Assembly: GCA_963768885.1 (NCBI GenBank)
Contig: CAVYJN010000004.1
Span: 1 to 64,000, forward strand
Source: DASRIA01 sp963768885
Lineage (GTDB): Bacteria > Actinomycetota > Thermoleophilia > Solirubrobacterales > JBBDJG01
Length of the DNA: 64,000 bases
Direction of reading: 5' to 3'
A model generated the notes under the pieces. It was not told the origin of the DNA, did not search any database, and saw only the letters and a list, made by a program, of their open reading frames with translations. Below are positions 43,566 through 52,515 of this stretch, in pieces. A program made the position numbers and the translations under genes. The number at the start of each line of letters is the position of its first letter. Position 1 is the first letter of the stretch.

Positions 43566-44636
43566 TCACTGGCAGTTCGGGTCGTCCCCGTCGATCAGCC
43601 CGGGGACCCCCTCGTTGTCCTGCCCGTCGTTGCAGATGCCCGGCGTGGGTGCCGGCTCGGGCTCCGGCGTCGGCGTGTTCTGCGGGGCCTGGCCCTGTCG
43701 TTCCGCGCATTGCTCGGCCTCGAGCTGTGAGCGTGGCGGGTCGCATTGGAGGCCGCCCGATTGCGGCGCGGGCGTCGTCGGCGTGGTCTGCGTCTGGGTC
43801 GGCGCCGGCGCGGGCTCGGGCTCCGGCGGGGGCGCGCGGAACACGTCGACGATCGTCACGGTCGGGGGATCGGGATAGGCCTCGTAGCAGTTGCTGTAGC
43901 GGCCCCTGCGGCTGCGCCTGATGAACACCTCGTCGTAGTCGCCGTTGCTGTAGTAGTCGCGGCGGTAGTAGGTCTCGTCGTAGTCGCCGCTGCGACGGTA
44001 CTTGCACTGGCGCGGCGGCTTGTACTCGGGCGGGCAGCCGTTGCACTTCGCGGTCGGCGTGAACACGGCCGGGCCGAGCGGGTTGCCGCAGTAGCAGCGC
44101 ACCACGGGCGCGCCGTACTGGTCGACGAGCACCGCCGTGCCCGCCTGGAGGATCGCCTGGAACGGCACGGCCCTCCCGTTCTTGTACGCGTGGTTGGTGA
44201 CCTGCGTGTCGCGCGTGAGCGTGACCGGGTGCAGCTTCGCGATGTACTTCTTGACCGCCCTGAAGGTCGGCCGCACGCCGAGCACGCGGGCCCACTCGCG
44301 CATCACCTCGGGGTTCCGCCTGAGGAAGCGGATCAGCTTGTCGCGGTCGCAGACGCGGTTGGAGCCGCTGCCGCCGAAGGGCTGCTTGCTGCCGCTGCCG
44401 CTCGCCGGGAGGTCGACCTCCTCGTCTCCCTTGACGTCGGCGGGCTTGGTGAACGGGTCGGGGCCGGGGTCCTCCGGCTCCTGGAAGCTGACGGTCTGGA
44501 GGTTCTTCTCCTCGTCGGCGGTGGCCGAGTTGCCCGAGTCGCTCCCGCACGCCGCGACCGTCACGACAGCCACTGCGACGATCAGCATCGCGACGGAGAG
44601 GACAACCCTCCCCAATGTGACTTTCGGACGGGACAT
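43566..44636 (-). CDS. DUF6777-type lipoprotein
   Basis: A 356-residue lipoprotein with lipobox VTVAAC (Cys30). The central part (about 95-205) matches my memory of DUF6777: LHPVTLTRDTQVTNHAYKNG, AVPFQAILQAGTAVLVD and CYCGNPLGPAV with paired cysteines. A Tyr/Arg/Asp-rich segment (KYRRSGDYDETYYRRDYY) follows, then a Pro/Glu/Thr-rich stretch and a short Cys-containing tail (CNDGQDNEGVPGLIDGDD) like a calcium-binding loop. Surface-exposed; function unknown. It lies between the two copies of a 32-base repeat. Confidence 0.78.
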   Translation of the reverse strand: MSRPKVTLGRVVLSVAMLIVAVAVVTVAACGSDSGNSATADEEKNLQTVSFQEPEDPGPDPFTKPADVKGDEEVDLPASGSGSKQPFGGSGSNRVCDRDKLIRFLRRNPEVMREWARVLGVRPTFRAVKKYIAKLHPVTLTRDTQVTNHAYKNGRAVPFQAILQAGTAVLVDQYGAPVVRCYCGNPLGPAVFTPTAKCNGCPPEYKPPRQCKYRRSGDYDETYYRRDYYSNGDYDEVFIRRSRRGRYSNCYEAYPDPPTVTIVDVFRAPPPEPEPAPAPTQTQTTPTTPAPQSGGLQCDPPRSQLEAEQCAERQGQAPQNTPTPEPEPAPTPGICNDGQDNEGVPGLIDGDDPNCQ

Positions 44637-44660
44637 CAGGATCCACTAACCAACCTAACG

Positions 44661-44692
44661 TCAGGGGTAGACGGCATCAAGGAAACGCCCGC
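44661..44692. repeat. Second copy of the imperfect direct repeat, inside the amidotransferase gene
   Basis: It covers the last ten codons and stop of the amidotransferase and matches 43507-43538 at 28 of 32 positions. Confidence 0.55.
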
Positions 44693-45362
44693 AGAAGGCG
44701 CGGCCGAGGTCGTTCCAGGCGCCGATCGCCGCGCGCGTCTCGCGCCGCAGCGCGTCCGGGTCGACCCCGGTGCGCACGGCGTCCTCGTCGGAGCGGTAGT
44801 CGTCGATCCATGCCTCGGCGTCGGCTGCGCTGACTTCCGCGTGGAACTGGATGCCGACCGCGCGGCCGGCTCGGAACGCCTGCAGGCAGACGGCGCTGCG
44901 CGCGAGCGGCGTCGCGCCCGGCGGCAGCGGGAACTCGTAGCTGTGCCACTGGAAGGCCGTGAACGACGGCGCGAGCGCCGCGAAGAGCGGGTCGCCGGCG
45001 CCCTCCTCGGTGATCTCCACCTCGCGCCACCCGATCTCGGGCTCGCGCGCGCGCCGCGGGGTCGCGCCCGCGGCCTCCGCGAGCAGCTGGCCGCCGAGGC
45101 ACACGCCGAGCGTCGGGACGTCGCGCTCCAGCAGCTCTCGCAGCAACGCCTTCTGCTCGCGGAGCCACGGGTGCTCGGCCTCGTGGTCGACGTGCATCGC
45201 GCCGCCGAAGACCATCACCGCGTCGTAGGCGGCCGGGTCCGACGGCGGGGAGGTGTCCTCCGCCCGCAGCCACGTGTCGAGCGATCCCCCCTTCGCATGC
45301 ACGGCGTCCGCGAAGACTCCCGCGCCCGCGTCACGCTGATGGACGATCGCGAGCGCGCGCAC
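44661..45362 (-). CDS. Class I glutamine amidotransferase-like protein
   Basis: A 233-residue GATase1 domain: nucleophile Cys88 in GVCLGGQ, with His174 and Glu176 in IQFHAEV completing the triad. It fits the GMP-synthase-like/YfeJ group of stand-alone amidotransferases. It might hydrolyse a gamma-glutamyl compound, as PuuD does in putrescine catabolism; the amine operon is 4 kb away, so this is only a suggestion. GTG 45362 lies 12 bases after the hydrolase stop, so the two are probably cotranscribed. Confidence 0.85.
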   Translation of the reverse strand: MRALAIVHQRDAGAGVFADAVHAKGGSLDTWLRAEDTSPPSDPAAYDAVMVFGGAMHVDHEAEHPWLREQKALLRELLERDVPTLGVCLGGQLLAEAAGATPRRAREPEIGWREVEITEEGAGDPLFAALAPSFTAFQWHSYEFPLPPGATPLARSAVCLQAFRAGRAVGIQFHAEVSAADAEAWIDDYRSDEDAVRTGVDPDALRRETRAAIGAWNDLGRAFCGRFLDAVYP

Positions 45363-45374
45363 CGCGGCGCCGCT

Positions 45375-46308
45375 CTAGGTCGCCGCCATCTGGCGGCGCA
45401 CCGAACGGCGCGCGATCACCGCGCCCCAGTCGGCGTCGTCCATGTGCACGGGTTCGGTGGTCTCGATCCAGTCGCGCAGCACCGCGGCCAGGCCCTCGGG
45501 GTCCTCGAGGTTGGGGAAGTGCGCGGCCCGCGGCAGCGTCTCGAAGCGGCTGCCCGGCACCGCCCGGTGGGTCCAGCGGCCGTGCGTGAGCGGGATCGTG
45601 TTGTCGCGCTCGCCCCAGACGATCAGCGTCGGCATCGACCCGAGCAGGTAGAGGCGGTCGCGCGCGCTCACGCGCTGGCCGCGCGCGTCGATCACCGCGC
45701 GCAGCGTCTGCGAGGAACGCGCGCCGCGCGCCCGGCTGCTCGAGCGGGCGCAGCGCCCGCGCGATCGCCTGCAGGTAGACGCCCCGCGGCGACCCGCGGC
45801 TGCGCAGGCGCTCGCCGCCGCGGTTGAGCGCCGCGAGCACGCGCCGGTGAGCGGCCAGCGACAGCAGCGTGGACGCCCCCGGCAGCGCGGCGGTGCGCAG
45901 CAGGGGGCTGACGTCGCGGCCGAGGCCGCCGCTCGAGATCAGCGCGAGGCGTTCGGTGCGCTGCGGGAACTGGTAGAAGAACTGCATCGCGACCCCGCCG
46001 CCGAGCGAGTGGCCGACGATCGTCGCGCGCTCGACCCCGATCGCCGTCAGCAGGTCACGGATGCTGGCCGCGTGGGCGCCGAGCGAGTAGTCGCCGCGCG
46101 GCGTCGCCGAGTCGCCGTGGCCGATCAGGTCCGGGGCGATCACCGTGTAGGAGTCGGCGAGCAGCGACGCCACGTCCTGCCAGTGGCGCGAGGAGTTGAC
46201 CATCCCGTGGATCAGCACGACCGGAGGCCCGCTGCCCGCGACCCGGTAGACCGCCCGGTGGCCGTGCAGGTCGATCTGTCGTTCGTGGAATCGGAGCGGA
46301 GGGTTCAC
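45375..46308 (-). CDS. Alpha/beta fold hydrolase; apparent +1 frameshift
   Basis: A paralogue of the hydrolase at 7643. Oxyanion strand VVLIHGMVN and nucleophile elbow GHSLGGG are in the first frame; the acid strand LIVWGERDNTIP and His region AAHFPN are in another. The break lies at about 45710-45722, where ARRAF should lead to QTLRAVIDARGQRV; removing one base of the CC or of the following CG joins them and gives 310 residues aligned end to end with the paralogue. GTG 46308 has GAGG at six bases. Substrate unknown. Confidence 0.8.
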
Positions 46309-46380
46309 CGACTACCTCGGCGCGCACCCTACCGATAACCTCAGGCGCGCTGGTCCCATCCCGGAACGAATGGAGAAGGC

Positions 46381-48123
46381 ATGGCAAGCGTCGAGCAGCG
46401 TTCTCGCCCCGCCCAGCTTTTCAACCCCCGCGCGTACGACCCGGCGGACTTCGACGACGCGACGCGGCATGCGCTGGCGGCGACCATCGACTTCTTCGAG
46501 TCCCGCGGCAAGGCGGCGCTCAAGGAGCAGGACCACGAGCGCACCTGGTACGCCGACTTCCTCGAGTTCGTCAAGCGCGAGCGCATCTTCGCGACGCTGC
46601 TGACGCCCGCCGCCGAGGCGGCCGGCGATCCGGACAAGCGCTGGGACACCGCGCGGATCGCCGCGTTCAGCGAGATCACGGGCTTCTACGGGCTCGCGTA
46701 CTGGTACACGTGGCAGGTCACGATCCTCGGGCTCGGGCCGATCTGGCAGAGCGACAACGCGGCCGCGCGCCGCCGCGCCGCGGAACTGCTGGAGGACGGC
46801 GCGATCTTCGCGTTCGGCCTCTCGGAGAAGGAGCACGGCGCCGACATCTACTCGACCGACATGGTCCTCACGCCCGGCGCGGACGGCGGCTTCAGCGCGA
46901 CCGGCAGCAAGTACTACATCGGCAACGGCAACCTCGCCGGCATGGTGTCGGTGTTCGGCCGCCGCGCCGACGTCGAGGGGCCTGACGGCTACGTCTTCTT
47001 CGCCGCCGACAGCGCGCACCCGGCCTACCACCTCGTGAAGAACGTCGTCAACTCGCAGAACTACGTCAGCGAGTTCCGCCTCGAGGACTACCCGGTGCGG
47101 CCGGAGGACATCCTGCACACCGGCAAGGCCGCCTTCCACGCGGCGCTGAACACGGTGAACGTCGGCAAGTTCAACCTCGGCTTCGCCTCGATCGGCATCT
47201 GCGAGCACGCGTTCTACGAGGCGATCACGCACGCCGACGGGCGGGTGCTCTACGGCCACAAGGTCACGGAGTTCCCGCACGTGCGCCAGTTGCTCTCCGA
47301 CGCCTATGTGCGCCTCGTGGCGATGAAGCTCTTCGCCGATCGCGCGATCGACTACTTCCGCGCCGCGGGGCCCGAGGACCGGCGCTACCTGCTCTACAAC
47401 CCGATCACCAAGATGAAGGTGACCACGGAGGGCGAGCGCGTGATCGACGACCTCTGGGACGTGATCGCCGCCAAGGGCTTCGAGAAGGACACGTTCTTCG
47501 AGATGGCCGCGCGCGACATCCGCGGGCTGCCGAAGCTCGAGGGCACGGTGCACGTGAACATGCTGCTCGTCCTCAAGTTCATGGCGAACTACCTGTTCAA
47601 CCCCGCCGAGTACCCGCCCGTGCCGACCCGGCGTGACGCGGCCGACGACGACTTCCTGTTCCGCCAGGGCCCCTCGCGGGGTCTCGGCAAGGTCCAGTTC
47701 ACCGACTGGCGCACGGCCTACGCCCCGTTCGCCGGCGTCCCGAACGTCGCCCGCTTCATGGAGCAGGCCGAGGGCCTGGCCACGCTGCTCACCGCCTCGC
47801 CCCCGAGCGAGGAGCAGCAGCGCGAGCTGGGCTTCCTGCTCACGCTGGGGGAGCTGTTCACGCTCGTGCCCTACGGGCAGCTGATCCTCGAGCAGGCCGC
47901 GCCGGCGGGAGTCGGCGCCGACACCGTCGACGCGATCTTCGACGTGCTCGTGCGCGACTTCTCCGGCTACGCGGTCACGCTGCACGGCCACTCGTCGTCG
48001 ACGGAGGCCCAGCAGGCGTGGGCGCTGGAGCACGTGCGCAAGCCCGTGGGCGACCCGGACCGCTTCGCGCGCGTGTGGGACGAGGTCGCGGCCCACGCCG
48101 GCGCCTACGAGATGCAGCCGTGA
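46381..48123 (+). CDS. Acyl-CoA dehydrogenase family protein
   Basis: A 580-residue flavoprotein, longer than the usual 380-400, with extra N- and C-terminal helical parts as in the very-long-chain or ACAD9/10-like group. Flavin/substrate motifs visible are FAFGLSEKEHGADIYSTDM, FSATGSKYYIGNGNLA and VNVGKFNLGFASIG. Expected to catalyse alpha,beta-dehydrogenation of an acyl-CoA. ATG 46381 follows GGAGAAGG. It is first in a likely plus-strand operon with the epimerase (GTGA overlap) and the hydrolase. Confidence 0.85.
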   Translation: MASVEQRSRPAQLFNPRAYDPADFDDATRHALAATIDFFESRGKAALKEQDHERTWYADFLEFVKRERIFATLLTPAAEAAGDPDKRWDTARIAAFSEITGFYGLAYWYTWQVTILGLGPIWQSDNAAARRRAAELLEDGAIFAFGLSEKEHGADIYSTDMVLTPGADGGFSATGSKYYIGNGNLAGMVSVFGRRADVEGPDGYVFFAADSAHPAYHLVKNVVNSQNYVSEFRLEDYPVRPEDILHTGKAAFHAALNTVNVGKFNLGFASIGICEHAFYEAITHADGRVLYGHKVTEFPHVRQLLSDAYVRLVAMKLFADRAIDYFRAAGPEDRRYLLYNPITKMKVTTEGERVIDDLWDVIAAKGFEKDTFFEMAARDIRGLPKLEGTVHVNMLLVLKFMANYLFNPAEYPPVPTRRDAADDDFLFRQGPSRGLGKVQFTDWRTAYAPFAGVPNVARFMEQAEGLATLLTASPPSEEQQRELGFLLTLGELFTLVPYGQLILEQAAPAGVGADTVDAIFDVLVRDFSGYAVTLHGHSSSTEAQQAWALEHVRKPVGDPDRFARVWDEVAAHAGAYEMQP

Positions 48124-49148
48124 GCGCGCATGCCCGATCGAAGCCGCTCACCGTCGCGATCACCGGGCCGACCGGCGACATCGGCCGCTCGGTGGTTCGC
48201 GCGCTCGAGAAGAGCAAGGAGGTCGGCCGCATCATCGGGATGGCGCGCCGCCCGTTCGACCCGGCCGAGCACGGGTGGAAGCGGATGGAGTACCGCCGCG
48301 GCGACGTGCTCGACCGATCCTCGGTCGAGGCGCTGGTCGCGGACGCCGACGTAGTCGTCCACCTCGCCTTCCTGATCTTCGGCAGTCACGACGAGACGCG
48401 CGACGTGAACCTCAGGGGATCGCGCAACGTGTTCGAGGCGGCGGTCGCCGCGGGCGCGAAGCGACTCGTCTACACCTCCTCGGTCGCGGCATACGGGTTC
48501 CATCGCGACAACCCGGACGTGCTCACGGAGGACACGCCCGCCCTGGGGACCCCCGACTTCTACTACTCGGCGCAGAAGGCGGAGCTCGAGCGCCTGCTGG
48601 AGGAGGTCACCGCCGGCGCCCGCACCGACGTGTACGTGTTCCGCCCGTGCATCGTCGCGGGCTCGGATGCGCCCACGCTGGTGGAGGGCTTCACCGGCCA
48701 GAAGGTCTTCGGCCGCACCGTCCGGCACGTGTGGCGGCTGCTCGAGGCGCTGCCGATCATCACGCCCGTCCTGCCGGACAGCGGCGTGCCCTTTCAGCTC
48801 GTGCATCACGACGACGTCGCGACCGCGGTCCGGGCCGCCGTCCTCGGCCGCGGCACGCCCGGCACCTACAACCTCGCCGCCGACGACGCGATCAGGGTGC
48901 GCGACGTCGCGCACGCGCTCGGCTGGCAGTCGGTGCCGGTGCCCGGCGTCGCGGTGGACGCCGTCGGCGAGGTGGTCTCGCGCGTGCCGGTCGCGCCCGC
49001 GGAGGCGGGCTGGGTCGATGTGCTGCGCAAGCCCGTGCTGATGGACACCGCCAAGGCGCGGCGCGAGCTGCGCTGGCGCGTGCGCCACGACGGCCATGCG
49101 ACCCTCGCGCAGACGATCGCGGCCGCGCGCGAGGCCGGCATCGTCTGA
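48120..49148 (+). CDS. NAD-dependent epimerase/dehydratase (extended SDR)
   Basis: A 342-residue extended SDR: VAITGPTGDIGRSVVRAL cofactor loop, VVHLAF, catalytic YTSSVAAYG, and YYSAQK carrying YxxxK. The substrate-binding half contains FRPCIVAG. Substrate unknown; it may be a sugar nucleotide or a hydroxysteroid-type ketone. GTG 48120 overlaps the acyl-CoA dehydrogenase stop by four bases, showing coupling. Confidence 0.87.
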   Translation: MSAHARSKPLTVAITGPTGDIGRSVVRALEKSKEVGRIIGMARRPFDPAEHGWKRMEYRRGDVLDRSSVEALVADADVVVHLAFLIFGSHDETRDVNLRGSRNVFEAAVAAGAKRLVYTSSVAAYGFHRDNPDVLTEDTPALGTPDFYYSAQKAELERLLEEVTAGARTDVYVFRPCIVAGSDAPTLVEGFTGQKVFGRTVRHVWRLLEALPIITPVLPDSGVPFQLVHHDDVATAVRAAVLGRGTPGTYNLAADDAIRVRDVAHALGWQSVPVPGVAVDAVGEVVSRVPVAPAEAGWVDVLRKPVLMDTAKARRELRWRVRHDGHATLAQTIAAAREAGIV

Positions 49149-49156
49149 CCGGCTCG

Positions 49157-50044
49157 GTGCAAGCCGCCGCGGAGGTCGAGCCCTACGGCTCGCCGCCGCA
49201 CTCGGAGTGGATGGACGTCGACTGGGACGCCCATCGACACGCCGCGATCGTCGACGGTGCGCGTGTCAACTACGTGCGGATGGGCGCCGGCCCGCCGCTG
49301 CTGCTGATCCACGGGCTCTCGGGGTCCTGGGAGAACTGGCTCGAGAACATCCCCGCGCTCGCGCGCGCGCACGACGCGATCGCCGTCGACCTCCCCGGCT
49401 TCGGCCGCTCGGAGATGCCGCCCGGGGAGGTGAGCATCCCGGGCTATGCGCGGTTCGCGGGCTCCTTCCTCGACGCACTCGGACTCTCGCGCGCAGCCTT
49501 TGCCGGAAGCTCGATGGGAGGCCTGATCGCCGCCGACACGGCAGCCACCGACCCCGACCGGGTCGAGCGCCTCGTGCTCGTCTCCGCGCCCGGCCCCGGC
49601 CGGCGGTCGGCGGTGTCCGCGGAGGCCGGCGCTCCCGGGCTCGGGCGCGTGATCGCGGGCGCCGCGGCGCGGCGCTCGGGGTGGTTGATGCGCAGCGGCG
49701 CGCTGCGAAGGGCGGTGCTCGGGCGGCTCCTGCATCATCCGGATCGCATCTCGCCGCGGCTGATCGCCCGGCTTGCCGCCGGTGTGGCGCGCCCCGGCTC
49801 GATCGTGGCGCGCCGGGCGACCATCCGCAACGACGTCGGCCTGCGCGTCCATGACATCGCCGCTCCGACGCTGCTCGTGTGGGGTCAGCACGACCGCATC
49901 GTGCCGCCGTACGTCGCCGATTACTACGAACAGGCGGTGCCGGGCGCCCGCAAGGTGATGTTCCCGGACACCGGGCACGCCCCGATGATCGAGCGGCCCG
50001 GCCTGTTCAATCGCCTCGTGATGGAGTTCCTGGCCGCCACCTGA
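49157..50044 (+). CDS. Alpha/beta fold hydrolase
   Basis: About 295 residues: LLLIHGLSGSWENW, nucleophile elbow FAGSSMGG, acid strand LLVWGQHDRIVPP and GHAPMIERP with the catalytic His. It is less similar to the other two hydrolases of the window than they are to each other. GTG 49157 was chosen for its position eight bases after the epimerase stop; ATG 49210 with GGAG is an alternative. Substrate unknown. Confidence 0.83.
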   Translation: MQAAAEVEPYGSPPHSEWMDVDWDAHRHAAIVDGARVNYVRMGAGPPLLLIHGLSGSWENWLENIPALARAHDAIAVDLPGFGRSEMPPGEVSIPGYARFAGSFLDALGLSRAAFAGSSMGGLIAADTAATDPDRVERLVLVSAPGPGRRSAVSAEAGAPGLGRVIAGAAARRSGWLMRSGALRRAVLGRLLHHPDRISPRLIARLAAGVARPGSIVARRATIRNDVGLRVHDIAAPTLLVWGQHDRIVPPYVADYYEQAVPGARKVMFPDTGHAPMIERPGLFNRLVMEFLAAT

Positions 50045-50075
50045 GGCCTCCGGCGCGGGATACTCGGGAGAGCTG

Positions 50076-50534
50076 ATGTCGGCTCAGGATCTCGACGCCC
50101 TCCGCAGCATCTACGAGGCCTTCAACAGGCGTGACCTGCCGGCGATGCTGGAGCACCTCCATTCGGACGTGGTGGCCTCCTCGCAGGACGACCTGGAGTA
50201 TGCGGCGCTGATGTTGCGGCTGCTCGGACCGCGGTTCGTCGTGCTGCTCGGGAGCTACCGCGGCAAGCAGGAGGTGCGTCGCCTGTTCGAGGCGATGTGG
50301 GCGATATCCGAGCAGTTCGCGGTCGAGGTGGAGGACATCGTGGAGCTCGAGGAGGGCATCGTCGTGCCGGTCAGGCTGCGCGCGACCTCGCTCGACTCCG
50401 GGCTCGAGGGAGAGGTGCGAAACGCCCATGCCTGGACATTCTCCGAAGGGAAGGCGACCTCGCTGCGGGTCTTCGCCGATCGCGGGCGTGCAACCGCCGC
50501 GCTGCGCTCGCAGCGGGCGACCGGGGAGGAGTAG
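50076..50534 (+). CDS. SnoaL/NTF2-like protein
   Basis: A 152-residue alpha+beta-barrel protein: LRSIYEAFNRRDLPAMLEHLHSDV at the start is characteristic of SnoaL-like/NTF2 folds. The family includes cyclases, isomerases and simple binding proteins; no catalytic residues can be assigned. ATG 50076 follows GGGAGAG. The gene ends before a good terminator. Confidence 0.8.
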   Translation: MSAQDLDALRSIYEAFNRRDLPAMLEHLHSDVVASSQDDLEYAALMLRLLGPRFVVLLGSYRGKQEVRRLFEAMWAISEQFAVEVEDIVELEEGIVVPVRLRATSLDSGLEGEVRNAHAWTFSEGKATSLRVFADRGRATAALRSQRATGEE

Positions 50535-50614
50535 GATTCAGTTCGACCTCCCTGAATGGGGCAAGGCCTCCCAGAGTGGGCACGGGGCGAGTCGTACGAT
50601 CGTGAGCCCGGAAG

Positions 50615-50637
50615 CGCCCGGCGTGATTTGCCGGGCG
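50615..50637. terminator. Bidirectional terminator between NTF2-like and sigma factor genes
   Basis: CGCCCGGC (50615-50622) pairs with GCCGGGCG (50630-50637), followed by TTTCCCTTTCC. It serves the plus-strand operon and possibly the convergent sigma gene. Confidence 0.7.
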
Positions 50638-50647
50638 TTTCCCTTTC

Positions 50648-51553
50648 CTAGTGCAGCGCGGCGACCTCGGGCGTGCGCGCCAGCATCGCCAGCCCGCGGG
50701 CCTGCAGCCGGCGGACCCTGTCGCGCGAGATCCCGAGGCGGCGCTCGACCTCGTCGAGGGTCTTCGCCTCGCAGCCGATCCCGTAGCGCAGCCGGACCAC
50801 GTCGCGCTCGGGAGTGGGCAGGCGCTCGAGCGCCTGGCGCAGCGCCTCGCAGCGCATCGAGCGCTCGACCTCCTCGGCCGGCTCCCAGGCGTCGCTTTCG
50901 ATCAGCTCGCCGAACGGGGTCGGGTCCTCGTCGCCGATCGGCTTGTCGAGGCTGGTCACGGACATGCCGAAGGTCCGGACCTCCTGCACCTGCTCGAGGG
51001 GGATCTTCGTGACCGCGGCGATCTCGTCCTCGGTCGGCGCGCGCCCCAGCTCCGCCGTCAGCGCGCGTTCCACGCGGGCGACGGCGCGCTCGCGGTCCAC
51101 CATGTAGACCGGCATCCGGATCAGGCGCGCGCGGTTCGCTATCCCTCGCTCGATCGACTCGCGCACCCACCAGCTCGCGTATGTCGAGAACCTGCAGCCT
51201 CGGCGCCAGTCGAACTTCTCGGCTGCGCGGATCAGCCCGATGATGCCCTCCTGGATCAGGTCGAGGAGGGCGAGATCACGGCCGCGGTACTTCTTCGCGA
51301 TCGACACGACGAGGCGCAGGTTGGAGTTGATGAGCAGCTCCTTCGCGACCCGGTCACCGCGCTCGATCAACTTCGCGAGCTCGATCTCGGCCGCGGGCGT
51401 GAGCAGCTTGAAGCGGGCGATCTCGTTGAGGAACAGCTGCAGCGCCTCAGTGCCGGCGCCGGCCTCCTGGACGCCCGCGGCGTCGCGGGCGGGGCCTGTG
51501 GCTCCGCTCTCCTCCGACGCAATCCCGATCGTGTCCGCGGCGCTTCCGGTCAA
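50648..51553 (-). CDS. RpoD-type (sigma-70) RNA polymerase sigma factor
   Basis: A 301-residue sigma factor with regions 1.2-2 (LQLFLNEIARFKLL, NLRLVVSIAKKYRGRDLALLDLIQEG), 2.3-2.4 (FSTYASWWVRESIERGI), region 3 and region 4 (LGISRDRVRRLQ helix-turn-helix). There is no region 1.1, only a short N-terminus, so it may be an alternative group 2 sigma. TTG 51553 is preceded by AAGGGCGGCAAG. A clear promoter lies at 51607-51635. It is a paralogue of the sigma factor at 59219. Confidence 0.9.
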   Translation of the reverse strand: MTGSAADTIGIASEESGATGPARDAAGVQEAGAGTEALQLFLNEIARFKLLTPAAEIELAKLIERGDRVAKELLINSNLRLVVSIAKKYRGRDLALLDLIQEGIIGLIRAAEKFDWRRGCRFSTYASWWVRESIERGIANRARLIRMPVYMVDRERAVARVERALTAELGRAPTEDEIAAVTKIPLEQVQEVRTFGMSVTSLDKPIGDEDPTPFGELIESDAWEPAEEVERSMRCEALRQALERLPTPERDVVRLRYGIGCEAKTLDEVERRLGISRDRVRRLQARGLAMLARTPEVAALH

Positions 51554-51606
51554 CTTGCCGCCCTTGTAGGGGACTTCCCGCCCATGGACCAGCTGGGAAC
51601 GAGCAG

Positions 51607-51635
51607 ACCCTACTCCTACCCGCCGCTGGTTTCAA
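51607..51635 (-). promoter_or_regulatory. Promoter of the sigma factor gene
   Basis: On the minus strand, TTGAAA (51635-51630), a 17-base spacer, TAGGGT (51612-51607). The leader would be about 47 bases. Confidence 0.6.
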
Positions 51636-51639
51636 AGCC

Positions 51640-52437
51640 TCAGAGGGGGAAGGCGCGCGGCGTGAACGTCACCGCGGTGCAGATCGGCCGCCCGCCCGGG
51701 ATCGCGTCGCCGTCCTGCTCGCGCGGGTTGTTGACGATCCGCAGGCCGCAGACCTGGGTCGCGGAGCCGCCGCCGTCCAGGTTGACGGCCGCGCGGGCGC
51801 CGAGCGCAGCGAGCAGCTCGGCCAGCTCCCCGAGCGTCAGCCCGGCGTCGTGGGCGCTGCGACCGTCGCACGTGACCGACAGCGCGACGCCGTCCGCGAG
51901 CGCGAGCGCCGCACGCGGATGACGGCCCGCCGTGATGTCCGAGTCGAACTGGTCGCGGCCGGCCGAGAAGCCCTCCGAGTCGACGCCGTCGACGGCCGCC
52001 GGGCGGCCCCGCTCGACGAGCAGCGGGCCGGCCTGGAGCAGATCGCCGCGCGGGGCCCGCGGAAGGTCCGGCCGCCGCGCGATCCTGAGCGTGCCGCCCT
52101 CGACATGCACGCACGCGCGCATCTCGTCCCACGGCGGCGAGAACCGGATGGAGGGGCGCCGCGTGCCCGCGAGCCGCAGCTCGCCCAGCGGCCGTCCCAC
52201 GTCGCGCATGAAGAACCCCCCGACGAGCGCGTCCGCGACCGCCGTGCGCCGGCACCACGAAAGCAGCGGCTCCATCTCACGAAACGCCACCACGCGCACC
52301 TCGGTCTTGCGCACGTCGTAGGCGGCGAGGTGGACCGTCGTCGCGAGGCCGTCGGAGAGTTCCACGCGAAAGCTCGCCGGGGCCGAGGACGGCTCCCGCG
52401 CCGGGCCGGGCAGCGAATGCGTCCGGATGGCGGCCAC
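51640..52437 (-). CDS. Phosphodiester glycosidase (NAGPA) family protein
   Basis: A 265-residue protein with the NAGPA hallmark NLDGGGSATQ near the C-terminus, preceded by LGELAELLAALGAR and the DGRSAHDAGLTL segment. Relatives remove GlcNAc-1-phosphodiester caps or act on cell-wall phosphodiesters. No signal peptide is evident. GTG 52437 is preceded at six bases by TACTTT, so the mRNA may be leaderless. Substrate unknown. Confidence 0.83.
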   Translation of the reverse strand: MAAIRTHSLPGPAREPSSAPASFRVELSDGLATTVHLAAYDVRKTEVRVVAFREMEPLLSWCRRTAVADALVGGFFMRDVGRPLGELRLAGTRRPSIRFSPPWDEMRACVHVEGGTLRIARRPDLPRAPRGDLLQAGPLLVERGRPAAVDGVDSEGFSAGRDQFDSDITAGRHPRAALALADGVALSVTCDGRSAHDAGLTLGELAELLAALGARAAVNLDGGGSATQVCGLRIVNNPREQDGDAIPGGRPICTAVTFTPRAFPL

Positions 52438-52515
52438 GATCCCAAAGTAGGCAAATTGCTGGACATTTGCAGTGAAAATCCTGGGACCGCGCGGTGAACA
52501 TCCGGTGGCCGCGGA

